Of a stretch of 64,000 bases of DNA, positions 1-8,272 are shown piece by piece. The DNA lies in NCBI GenBank assembly GCA_963764465.1, contig CAVXSO010000006.1, forward strand, positions 1,116,001-1,180,000. The letters run 5' to 3'. The notes under the pieces are model-generated. The model saw only the letters and a list, made by a program, of their open reading frames with translations. It had not been told where the DNA came from and did no database searches. The position numbers and the translations under genes were made by a program. The stretch's first letter is position 1; every line of letters begins with the position of its first letter. This stretch comes from JAJXXT01 sp963764465. Lineage in GTDB: Bacteria; Pseudomonadota; Alphaproteobacteria; Acetobacterales; Acetobacteraceae.

Positions 1-1
1 T

Positions 2-421
2 GCCGCGGTGCAGACGGTGTTCGACAACGGGGCGATCGCGGCGCAGGTGGAGCAGAACCGCGGGCGCTACGCGGAGCTGCTGGCGGACTACAAGAAGGCG
101 GTGGTACAGGCGTTCACGGACGTGGAGGACGGCGCCGCGGCGTACCGGCTCGCGACCGAGCAGGAGCGGCTGCAGCAGGACGCGGTGCGCACGGCGCAGC
201 TGGCGGCCGATATCTCGCGCGAGCAGGTGCTGGCGGGGACGGCGAATATCGTGACCTCGCTGCAGACGCAGGAGACGCTGTTCGCGGACCTCGACATCCT
301 GTTGCAGGCGCGGCTGGCGCGGTTCACGTCGCTGGTGGCGCTGTACAAGGCGCTGGGCGGCGGGTGGACGGTGGCGGATGTGCCGACGCCGGCGCACCCC
401 GTCTTTCAGGGCGTCCTGTGA
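2..421 (+). CDS. Outer-membrane efflux factor (TolC/OprM family), C-terminal part
   Basis: This is the last ~139 residues of an outer-membrane channel protein whose start lies left of the window. Seen: an open frame from the window edge, a VFDNG motif at the beginning of the visible part (typical of the OprM/NodT family where the second helical repeat starts), then long Ala/Gln/Glu/Leu-rich helices with few prolines as in the periplasmic helical barrel, and a C-terminus reading YKALGGGW, a common end of this family. It lies 25 bases before the membrane fusion protein gene and so would complete the tripartite export machine with the two pumps that follow. Which OprM/NodT subgroup it belongs to cannot be decided from the tail alone. 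Confidence 0.85.
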   Translation, partial: AAVQTVFDNGAIAAQVEQNRGRYAELLADYKKAVVQAFTDVEDGAAAYRLATEQERLQQDAVRTAQLAADISREQVLAGTANIVTSLQTQETLFADLDILLQARLARFTSLVALYKALGGGWTVADVPTPAHPVFQGVL

Positions 422-446
422 TGGGGTGTGCTATGAGGAAGAAGGC

Positions 447-1583
447 ATGAAACGCATCGGCCTTCTGCTGGTGTTGCTGGTCGCGGCTGTCGTCGTGTGG
501 CGGGTGGTGATGCGTGCGCCGGCGGATACGCAGCCCAAGGCGACGCCGCCGGTGCCGGTGGGCGTGGCGAGCGCGAGCGTGCGCGACGTGCCGGTGTACC
601 TGGACGGGCTGGGAACGGTGCAGGCCTCCGAGACCGTGACCATCAAGGCGCAGGTGAGCGGCAAGCTGGTGGAGGTGCTGTTCCACGAGGGCGACGACGT
701 GGAAAAGGGCCAGGTGCTGGCGAAGATCGACCCGCGCACCTACCAGGCCGCACTGGACCAGGCGGTGGCGAAGAAGGCGCAGGACGAGGCGTCGCTGGCG
801 AACGACACGCTGAACGCCGCGCGCTACCAGAAGCTGGCGACGAACTCCTATACGTCCCAGCAGCAGGCGGATACCGCGAAGGCGCAGGTGGCGCAGGACA
901 AGGCGCTGATCGAGCAGGACCAGGCGCAGATCGACAACGCGCGCACCAATCTTTCCTACACCACGATCACGGCGCCGATCTCGGGCAGGCTCGGGATTCG
1001 CCAGGTGGATGCGGGCAACATCGTGCAGACCTCCGACACGACGGGGCTGGTGGTGATCACCAAGCTGAAGCCGATCGCGGTGATCTTTACGCTGCCGCAA
1101 CAGCAACTGCCACAGGTGGCGGCCGCGATGGCGCAGGCCGCTTCGGCGGGTGGTGCCGTGGAGGTTCTGGCGGAGCCGCAGGACGGCAGCGCGAGCGTGC
1201 TCGACCGCGGCACGCTCAAGGTGCTCGACAACCAGGTCGATCCGAGCACCGGCACGATCAAGCTCAAGGCGGAGTTCCCCAACGCGCACCTGACGCTTTG
1301 GCCGGGGGCGTTCGTGACGGTGCGGCTGCTGGCGCGGACGCTGAAGGGGGCGGTGACGATACAATCGGTCGCGGTGCAGCAGGGGCCGGACGGGGAGTTC
1401 GTCTACCTCGCCAAGGATGGGAAGGCGGTGCGCCAGACGATCACCACGGGGCCCGCGGATGGCGAGCTCGTCGTGGTGACGAAGGGGATCACGGCGGGCG
1501 AGCAGGTGGTGACGGACGGCACGTCGCGGCTTTCCGACGGGCGCGCGCTGCGGGTGCTGCCGGCGGCGAAACCCTCCTCCTGA
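447..1583 (+). CDS. RND efflux periplasmic adaptor (membrane fusion protein, MdtA/HlyD-like)
   Basis: A 378-residue adaptor that would link the inner-membrane pumps to the outer-membrane channel. Residues ~4-22 form one hydrophobic N-terminal anchor. Then come the split lipoyl domain (KAQVSGKLVEVLF and later TITAPISGRLG), a coiled-coil hairpin rich in Ala/Gln/Lys at ~95-160, and beta-barrel/membrane-proximal domains ending in ITTGPADGELVVVTKGI. I chose the ATG at 447 because it directly precedes the hydrophobic anchor and has a GAGGAAGAAGG ribosome site 3-12 bases upstream; the frame is open further upstream but overlaps the previous gene. The next gene begins 13 bases after the stop. Family is clear; the exported substrates are not. 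Confidence 0.92.
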   Translation: MKRIGLLLVLLVAAVVVWRVVMRAPADTQPKATPPVPVGVASASVRDVPVYLDGLGTVQASETVTIKAQVSGKLVEVLFHEGDDVEKGQVLAKIDPRTYQAALDQAVAKKAQDEASLANDTLNAARYQKLATNSYTSQQQADTAKAQVAQDKALIEQDQAQIDNARTNLSYTTITAPISGRLGIRQVDAGNIVQTSDTTGLVVITKLKPIAVIFTLPQQQLPQVAAAMAQAASAGGAVEVLAEPQDGSASVLDRGTLKVLDNQVDPSTGTIKLKAEFPNAHLTLWPGAFVTVRLLARTLKGAVTIQSVAVQQGPDGEFVYLAKDGKAVRQTITTGPADGELVVVTKGITAGEQVVTDGTSRLSDGRALRVLPAAKPSS

Positions 1584-1596
1584 TCCGGCGGGCGGC

Positions 1597-4500
1597 ATGA
1601 ATATTTCCGACATCTTCATTCGCCGGCCGGTGGCAACGGGGCTGCTGGCGGTGGCGGTGCTGCTGGCGGGGCTGCTGGGCTATCGCTCGCTGCCGGTCTC
1701 GGCGCTGCCGGAGGTGGATTTCCCGACCATCGTCGTGACCACGGCGCTTCCCGGTGCCAGCCCGGATACGGTGGAGAAGCTGCTGACCGCGCCGCTCGAG
1801 CGGCAGTTCGGGCAGATCCAGGGGCTGGACACGATGACCTCCACCAGCGCCGAGACGACGAGCACGATCACGCTGCAATTCGCGCTTTCGCGCAACATCG
1901 ACAACGCAGCACAGGATGTGCAGGCGGCGATCAACGCCGCGGGCGGCACGCTGCCGGCGGGGCTGCCCTATCCTCCCACCTATTCGAAGGTGAACCCGGC
2001 GGACGCGCCGATCCTGACCATCGCGCTTGCTTCCGACTCGTTGCCTATCCAGAATGTCGCCGATGCCGCCGATACGCTGCTGCAGCCGAAGCTGGCGCAG
2101 ATCACGGGCGTGGGGCGCGTGACCGTCATGGGGACGATGCGCGAGGCGGTGCGGGTGCGCGTCAACCCCGCGCGGCTCGCGAGCTACGGGCTTTCGATGG
2201 AGGATGTGCGCACCGCGATCAGCGCCGCGAACGCCAATGGCGCCAAGGGTGGGTTCGACGGGCCGCGGCAGGCGGTGGCAATCGGGGCGAACGACCAGAT
2301 GCTCTCGCCCGATGCCTACAGGAGCCTGATCGTCGCCTGGCGCAACGGGGCGCCCGTGAAGCTTTCCGATGTCGGCAGCGTGGTCAGCGGGCTGGAGAAC
2401 GACCGCGTCGAGGCGTGGCATGACGGCAAGCCGGCGGTGGTGCTGGATATCCAGCGCCAGCCGGGGGCGAACATCGTCGAGACGGTGGCGGCGGTGCGCG
2501 CGGCGCTGCCCGCCCTGCAGGCGGTGATGCCGGCGGCGATCAGGCTTTCCATCGTGGTGGACCGGACGGAGACGATCCGGGCCAGCGTGCGGGACGTGCA
2601 GATCACGCTGCTGCTGTCGATTTTTCTTGTCGTGCTGGTGATCTTCGCGTTCCTCGGCTCGGTGCGGGCGACGCTGGTGCCGGCGGTGGCGCTGCCGCTG
2701 AGCCTGATCGGCACGTTCGGCATCATGGCGCTGATGGGGATCGGGCTCGACAACCTCTCGCTGATGGCGCTGACGGTGGCGACCGGGTTCGTGGTCGATG
2801 ACGCGATCGTGATGATCGAGAACGTGATGCGCTACATCGAGGCGGGGGTGGCGCCGTTCGAGGCGGCGCTGCGGGGCAGCAAGCAGATCGGGTTCACGAT
2901 CGTTTCGCTGACCGTCTCGCTGGTGGCGGTGTTCATTCCGCTGCTGTTCATGTCCGGCATCGTGGGACGGTTGTTCAGCGCGTTTTCCATTGTGCTGTCG
3001 GTCGCGGTGCTGGTTTCCGCCGTGGTGTCGCTGACGCTGACGCCGATGATGTGCGGGCAGTTGCTGCGGGCGGAGCATGGCCAGAGCCGGCTGGTGCGGA
3101 TGACCGAGGCGGGGTTCGCCTGGCTGCTGCGGCACTACACGACGAGCCTGCACTGGTCGCTGAGGCACCAGCGGGCGATGCTGGTCACGGCGGTGGCGAC
3201 GCTGGTGGGCACGCTGCTGCTGTATGGGGAAATCTCCAAGGGGTTCCTGCCGCTGCAGGATACCGGGGTGATCGTTGCGTCCACGCAAGGGGCGCCGGAT
3301 ATCTCCATCCCGCGGCTCGCGACACTGCAGGCGCGGGCGGCGGAGATGGCGCTGAAGGACAAGGCGGTGACGAGCGTGGTGAGCTTCGTGGGCGTGGGCG
3401 CCGTGAACCCGACGCCGAACACCGGGCAGATCACCATCGCGCTGAAGCCGCTTTCGTCCGGGCGGGAGAGCGCCAGCGTGATCGCGGCGCGGCTCGGGCA
3501 GGAGTTCCAGTCGATCCCCGGGCTTTCGGTGCTGCTGCGGCCGGTGCAGGACATCCAGATCGGGGCGCGGCCGAGCTCCACGCAGTTCCAGTACACGCTG
3601 GTGGACACTGATGCGGCGGAGCTGGCGCACTGGGCGACGCTGCTGCAGGCGAAGCTCGCGGCGTCGCCGGCGCTGGCGGATGTGGCGACGGACCAGGCGC
3701 CGGGGGGGCTGCGCTGGCAGATCACGGTGAACCGCGACGCGGCGATGCGGCTGGGCGTTTCCATGCAGTCCGTGCAGGACGTGCTGTATGACGGGTTCGG
3801 GCAGCGGCAGATCTCGACGATCTTTGCGCAATCGAACCAGTACCGCGTGGTGCTGGAGGCCGATCCGTCCTGGCAGGCGGACCCCTCGAAGCTCGCGCTG
3901 CTGCGGGTGCCGGGGGCGGCGGGCACGCAGGTGCCGCTGGCATCCTTCGCGACCATCACGCGGACGACGGCGGCCCTGGTGGTCACGCACCAGGGGCAGT
4001 TTCCGTCGGTCACGCTGTCGTTCAACCTGGCACCCGGGTATGCGCTGGGGGATGCGGTGCAGGCGGTCACCGACGCGCAGGCCTCGCTCGGGATGCCGGC
4101 GTCCATCACCGGGAGCTATGCGGGCGATGCGGCGGAGTTCCAGCGCTCGCTGGCGACGGAGCCGTGGCTGATCCTGGCCTCCGTCGTGGTGATCTACATC
4201 GTGCTTGGCGTGCTCTACGAGAGCCTGATCCATCCGGTCACGATCATCTCGACGCTGCCTTCGGCCGGGATCGGGGCGCTGCTGGCGCTGATGGCGACGG
4301 GGGAGTCGCTGACCATCGTGGCGCTGGTGGGGATCGTGCTGCTGATGGGGATCGTGAAGAAGAACGCGATCATGATGATCGACTTCGCGATCGAGGGGCA
4401 GCGCACGCGCGGGCTCGCGGCCGCGGCGGCGATCGAGGAGGCGGCGCGGCTGCGGTTCCGGCCGATCATGATGACGACGGCGGCCGCACTGCTGGGTGCG

Positions 4501-4674
4501 CTGCCGCTGGCGTTGCAGCATGGAACGGGGTCCGAGCTGCGGATTCCGCTGGGCATCACGATCATCGGCGGGTTGCTGCTTTCCCAGTTGCTGACGCTCT
4601 ACACCACGCCCGCGATCTACCTGGCGTTCGAGCGGCTGTTCCATGCGCGCCAGGCGCTGAAGCCGGCGGAGTAG
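1597..4674 (+). CDS. RND multidrug efflux permease, MdtB-like
   Basis: A 1025-residue inner-membrane proton-driven pump of the AcrB/MexB (HAE1) superfamily. It begins MNISDIFIRRPVATGLLAV, the usual RND start, with TM1 at ~12-30, a large periplasmic porter domain, a TM2-TM6 bundle at ~335-535 containing GFVVDDAIVMIENV with the paired acidic residues of the proton relay in TM4, a second porter domain, and TM8-TM12 at the end. The motif GIVLLMGIVKKNAIMMIDFA in TM10-11 is characteristic. It is followed after four bases by a second, different RND gene. Two pumps in tandem with one adaptor is the MdtABC arrangement, where a heterotrimer of B and C works with one MdtA; the assignment to B rests on position and overall similarity. 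Confidence 0.93.
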   Translation: MNISDIFIRRPVATGLLAVAVLLAGLLGYRSLPVSALPEVDFPTIVVTTALPGASPDTVEKLLTAPLERQFGQIQGLDTMTSTSAETTSTITLQFALSRNIDNAAQDVQAAINAAGGTLPAGLPYPPTYSKVNPADAPILTIALASDSLPIQNVADAADTLLQPKLAQITGVGRVTVMGTMREAVRVRVNPARLASYGLSMEDVRTAISAANANGAKGGFDGPRQAVAIGANDQMLSPDAYRSLIVAWRNGAPVKLSDVGSVVSGLENDRVEAWHDGKPAVVLDIQRQPGANIVETVAAVRAALPALQAVMPAAIRLSIVVDRTETIRASVRDVQITLLLSIFLVVLVIFAFLGSVRATLVPAVALPLSLIGTFGIMALMGIGLDNLSLMALTVATGFVVDDAIVMIENVMRYIEAGVAPFEAALRGSKQIGFTIVSLTVSLVAVFIPLLFMSGIVGRLFSAFSIVLSVAVLVSAVVSLTLTPMMCGQLLRAEHGQSRLVRMTEAGFAWLLRHYTTSLHWSLRHQRAMLVTAVATLVGTLLLYGEISKGFLPLQDTGVIVASTQGAPDISIPRLATLQARAAEMALKDKAVTSVVSFVGVGAVNPTPNTGQITIALKPLSSGRESASVIAARLGQEFQSIPGLSVLLRPVQDIQIGARPSSTQFQYTLVDTDAAELAHWATLLQAKLAASPALADVATDQAPGGLRWQITVNRDAAMRLGVSMQSVQDVLYDGFGQRQISTIFAQSNQYRVVLEADPSWQADPSKLALLRVPGAAGTQVPLASFATITRTTAALVVTHQGQFPSVTLSFNLAPGYALGDAVQAVTDAQASLGMPASITGSYAGDAAEFQRSLATEPWLILASVVVIYIVLGVLYESLIHPVTIISTLPSAGIGALLALMATGESLTIVALVGIVLLMGIVKKNAIMMIDFAIEGQRTRGLAAAAAIEEAARLRFRPIMMTTAAALLGALPLALQHGTGSELRIPLGITIIGGLLLSQLLTLYTTPAIYLAFERLFHARQALKPAE

Positions 4675-4678
4675 CGCG

Positions 4679-7600
4679 ATGGGGCTCGCGGACGCCGCGA
4701 TACGCCGGCCGATCGCGACGATCCTGCTGGCACTCGGCGTGATGCTGGGCGGGGCGGTGGCGTACCGGTTCCTGCCGGTTTCCTCGCTGCCGCGCGTGGA
4801 TATTCCGGTGATCGTTGTCTTCGCGCACCAGCCGGGGGCGGACCCGGAGACGATGGCGAACTCCGTCGCCGCGGTGCTGGAGCGCCATCTCGGGACCATT
4901 CCCGGGGTGTCGGAGATCACCTCCACCAACTCCACCGGGTCGTCCAACATCGTCATTGCCTTCGATATCGACCGCGACATCAACGCCGCGGCGCATGACG
5001 TGCAGGCGGCGATCAACGCCTCGGCCGCCGACCTGCCGAGCGACCTGCCGCAGCGGCCCTACTACAAGAAGTTCAACCCCGCCGACGCGCCGATCGTGAC
5101 GCTGGCGCTGACCTCCGACACGCTCTCGCCCGGGGCGCTCTACGACGTGGCGGACAGCATCGTGGCACAGCGGCTGTCGCAGGTGGCGGGGGTGGCGCAG
5201 GTGCAGATCAACGGTGCCGAGGACCCGGCGGTGCGGATCGCGCTCAACCCCGCGGCGTTGGCGGCGGCGGGACTTTCGGCGCAGAACATCTTCACCATCG
5301 TCCGTTCCGAGAACGTGACGCAGCCGGTGGGCGGGTTCGAGGGGAAGAACCAGGCGGCGACGATCGGGGTCAACGGGCAGCTCGATACCGCGGCACAGTA
5401 CGGCGCGCTGATCGTGAAGCAGGCGAACGGCGCGATCCTGCGGCTGCGCGACGTGGCGAACGTGCATGAGGGGGTGGCGAACAACAAGCTGGCGGCCTGG
5501 TACGACAAGCAGCCGGGCGTGCTGCTGACCATCACCAAGACGCAGAACGCCAACGTGATCGACACGGTGGATGGGGTGCGGGCGCTGCTGCCGCTGCTCG
5601 AGGCGTGGATGCCGGCGGGGGTGCAGGTGCATGTGCTGTCCGACCGGACGGCGACGATCCGCGCCTCCGTCGCGGACGTGCAGTTCACGCTGCTGCTGAC
5701 GGTGGCGCTGGTGCTGATGGTGGTCGCGGTGTTCATGCGCCGGCTGATACCGACGCTGGCGGTGGGGGTGACGGTGCCGCTGTCCATCGCGGGCACGCTG
5801 GGCGGGATGTGGTTCGAGGGCTTCACGCTCGACAATCTCTCGCTGATGGCGCTGACGATCTCGGTGGGCTTCGTGGTCGACGACGCGATCGTGATGACGG
5901 AGAACATCGCGCGGCATGCCGAGCAGGGCATGAGCGCGCGCGCCGCGGCGATCGCGGGGGCGCGGCAGATCGGGTTCACGGTGGTTTCCATCAGCATCTC
6001 GCTGGTGGCGGTGTTCATTCCGCTGCTGTTCATGGGCGGCATCCTGGGGCGGCTGTTCCACGAGTTCGCGATGACGCTGACGATGGCGATCGCGATTTCC
6101 GCCGTGGTGTCGCTGACGGTGACGCCGATGCTGTGCGCGCACCTGCCGCAGCCGAAGCCGCGGGAGCCGGGACGGATCGGGCGGGCGCTGGATGCGGGGT
6201 TCGCGCGGCTGGTGGGGTTCTATGCGCGCACGCTGGACGTGGCACTGCGCTGGCGGTGGATCACGCTCGGGGTGGCGGTGGGGAGCGTGGTGTTCAACGT
6301 GTGGCTCTACACCGTGGTGCCGAAGTCGTTCTTTCCGACGCAGGACACGGGGCTGATCCAGGGCAGCACGCTGGCCGATCCCTCGATCTCCTTCGCGGCG
6401 ATGAGCGCCAAGCAGCACCAGGTGGTGGACGCGATCCTCGCCGACCCGGCGGTGGCGGGAGTGGGCTCGACCGTGGGGGTTTCCACGGGATGGTCCTCGC
6501 TCAACCGCGGGTCGCTCACGGTGAGCCTGAAGCCGCTGGCGGAGCGGCATATCTCATCCGAGCAGGTGATCGCGCGGCTGCGGACGAAGCTCGCCGCGAT
6601 CGGCGGGATCCAGACGTTTCTCTACTCGGCGCAGGACCTGCGCGGCGGCGGGCGGCAGGGGAATGCGAACCAGTTCGTGCTGATCGACCAGAACCTCGGG
6701 GAGTTGCGGGTGTGGACGCAGAAGCTCGAGGACAAGCTCAAGACGATGCCGGAGGTGGCGGACGTTTCCTCCGACCAGGATCGCGCGGGGCCGGAGGCGA
6801 TGGTGGTGATCGACCGGCAGGCGGCGACCAGGCTGGGGGTGAGCGTGAGCGCGGTGGACAGCGCGCTCAACAACGCGTTCGCGCAGCGGCAGATCTCCGT
6901 GATGTATGGCGAGCGCAACCAGTACTGGGTGGTGCTGGAGACGAGCCCGCGGTTGCAGACAAACCCCGCGATGCTGGGGCGCATCTATGTCGGCGCCAGC
7001 AACGGAACCCAGGTGCCGCTGATGTCACTGGTGCATGTGGTGCGCGACACCGCGCCGCTCTCGGTGCGCCACGAGGGCCAGTTCCCGGCGGCGACCATCA
7101 CGTTCAACGTGCCGCCGGGGGTGGCGATGGGCACGTCGCTGGCGGCGGTGCAGCAGGCGGCGGACGACCTGGGCATGCCGGCGACGGTGCACACCTCCAC
7201 GGGCGGGAACGCGCGGTACCTGCAGCAGACGGTCCAGTCCGAGCCGCCGCTGCTGCTGGCGGCGCTGATCGCGATGTATATCGTGCTGGGGGTGCTCTAC
7301 GAGAGCCTGTCGCAGCCGCTGACGATCATCTCCACCCTGCCCTCGGCCGGCATCGGCGCGCTGCTGGCGATGCTGGTGACGGGCACGCCGCTTTCCATCA
7401 TGGGGATGATCGGCATCGTGCTGCTGATGGGGATCGTGAAGAAGAACGCGATCATGATGATCGACTTCGCGCTGGAGCAGGAGCGCCACCACGCGATGGC
7501 GCCGCGCGAGGCGATACGCGCCGCGTGCCTGGAGCGGTTCCGGCCGATCCTGATGACGACGCTGGCGGCAGTGTTCGGCGCGGTGCCGCTGGCGCTGGCG

Positions 7601-7756
7601 TTCGGCACCGGGGCGGAGCTGCGCCAGCCGCTGGGCATTGCCATCATCGGTGGGCTGATCGTCTCGCAGTTGCTGACGCTGTACACGACGCCGGCGATGT
7701 ACCTGGCGCTGGAGCGAAGGGGAGCGCGGCGGATACGCTACGAGGAGCCGGCGTAA
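4679..7756 (+). CDS. RND multidrug efflux permease, MdtC-like
   Basis: Second RND permease of the operon, 1025 residues, distinct in sequence from its neighbour but with the same layout: MGLADAAIRRPIATILLAL at the start, two periplasmic porter domains, and two six-helix halves. TM4 has SVGFVVDDAIVMTENIARH with the two aspartates of the proton path, and TM10-11 has LLMGIVKKNAIMMIDFALE. By analogy with MdtB/MdtC it probably forms a mixed trimer with the preceding protein. The ATG is 4 bases after the upstream stop, so translation is likely coupled. Its last 19 bases are shared with the 3' end of a convergent small gene. Substrate is unknown. Confidence 0.92.
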   Translation: MGLADAAIRRPIATILLALGVMLGGAVAYRFLPVSSLPRVDIPVIVVFAHQPGADPETMANSVAAVLERHLGTIPGVSEITSTNSTGSSNIVIAFDIDRDINAAAHDVQAAINASAADLPSDLPQRPYYKKFNPADAPIVTLALTSDTLSPGALYDVADSIVAQRLSQVAGVAQVQINGAEDPAVRIALNPAALAAAGLSAQNIFTIVRSENVTQPVGGFEGKNQAATIGVNGQLDTAAQYGALIVKQANGAILRLRDVANVHEGVANNKLAAWYDKQPGVLLTITKTQNANVIDTVDGVRALLPLLEAWMPAGVQVHVLSDRTATIRASVADVQFTLLLTVALVLMVVAVFMRRLIPTLAVGVTVPLSIAGTLGGMWFEGFTLDNLSLMALTISVGFVVDDAIVMTENIARHAEQGMSARAAAIAGARQIGFTVVSISISLVAVFIPLLFMGGILGRLFHEFAMTLTMAIAISAVVSLTVTPMLCAHLPQPKPREPGRIGRALDAGFARLVGFYARTLDVALRWRWITLGVAVGSVVFNVWLYTVVPKSFFPTQDTGLIQGSTLADPSISFAAMSAKQHQVVDAILADPAVAGVGSTVGVSTGWSSLNRGSLTVSLKPLAERHISSEQVIARLRTKLAAIGGIQTFLYSAQDLRGGGRQGNANQFVLIDQNLGELRVWTQKLEDKLKTMPEVADVSSDQDRAGPEAMVVIDRQAATRLGVSVSAVDSALNNAFAQRQISVMYGERNQYWVVLETSPRLQTNPAMLGRIYVGASNGTQVPLMSLVHVVRDTAPLSVRHEGQFPAATITFNVPPGVAMGTSLAAVQQAADDLGMPATVHTSTGGNARYLQQTVQSEPPLLLAALIAMYIVLGVLYESLSQPLTIISTLPSAGIGALLAMLVTGTPLSIMGMIGIVLLMGIVKKNAIMMIDFALEQERHHAMAPREAIRAACLERFRPILMTTLAAVFGAVPLALAFGTGAELRQPLGIAIIGGLIVSQLLTLYTTPAMYLALERRGARRIRYEEPA

Positions 7757-8025
7757 CCCCAGGCGGCCTTGCCGCTTTCCGTGGGGCAGGAGCAGGGCTG
7801 GCCGGGATAGGCCGGGCGATTGAGCGGGCAGACATAGGGGCCGGCGAAGCAGGCCGTGGCGGTCGGCGGGCCGCCATAGTAGGCGGGCGGCGGGTCATAA
7901 TACGGCGGCGGCGACCCATAATAATACGGCGGGGGCGGGCCGCCGTAGCCACCCGGCTGCGCCATCGCCGCCGGGGCCGCGAGCAGCGTGGGAAGCAGGA
8001 AAACAGCGGCGAGCAGACGGCGCAT
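7738..8025 (-). CDS. Small secreted Pro/Tyr/Gly-rich protein
   Basis: A 95-residue protein of unknown function. It starts MRRLLAAVFLLPTLLAAPAAMA, a good Sec signal peptide likely cut after AMA. Then comes a stretch of ~35 residues made of PPPYYY/PPPYYD/PPAYYGGPP repeats, and a C-terminal part with four cysteines in the pattern C-x5-C-x9-C-x-C (CFAGPYVCPLN...PCSCPT). I started it at the ATG at 8025 because that start alone gives a signal peptide; the frame is open further upstream. Small proteins with a Tyr/Pro-rich tract followed by a similar Cys-rich tail are, from memory, common in Acetobacteraceae and related alphaproteobacteria, which supports this being real. It ends inside the 3' end of the convergent RND gene. 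Possibly an envelope or surface protein; no function can be claimed. Confidence 0.65.
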   Translation of the reverse strand: MRRLLAAVFLLPTLLAAPAAMAQPGGYGGPPPPYYYGSPPPYYDPPPAYYGGPPTATACFAGPYVCPLNRPAYPGQPCSCPTESGKAAWGYAGSS

Positions 8026-8272
8026 GCGGTTGAGATGGGCGCGCGCGGCGGGCCATGCAAGCGAACGGGTGCGGCCATGCGCGCGGGCCCGAGGCGGCGC
8101 ATTTTCTTGACTTTCTCGCGGGGTTTGCCGATACGCGCGACGTTGCCCGCGGATGGCGGGCCGCGACGGCGCCGCGCATGAGTGTTCCTGCATGATGGGC
8201 CGCCCCTCCACCGCCTGATCGCCTACCCTCCGCCGCCTGGCATCGCCCGACCGCATCGCTGAAAGCTCCCGC

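Noticed and set aside
324..1619. A 431-codon minus-strand frame opposite the membrane fusion protein gene
   Set aside because: Same Arg/His-rich shadow composition; the plus strand has a complete, recognisable adaptor.
1489..5016. A 1175-codon open frame on the minus strand opposite the RND genes
   Set aside because: It is an antisense shadow of high-GC coding DNA: extremely rich in Arg, His, Gln and Pro, no domains, and wholly inside two certain genes.
5605..8181. An 858-codon plus-strand frame overlapping the MdtC-like pump
   Set aside because: Gly/Ala/Asp/Arg-rich out-of-frame reading of the pump gene; no start signal and no family likeness.
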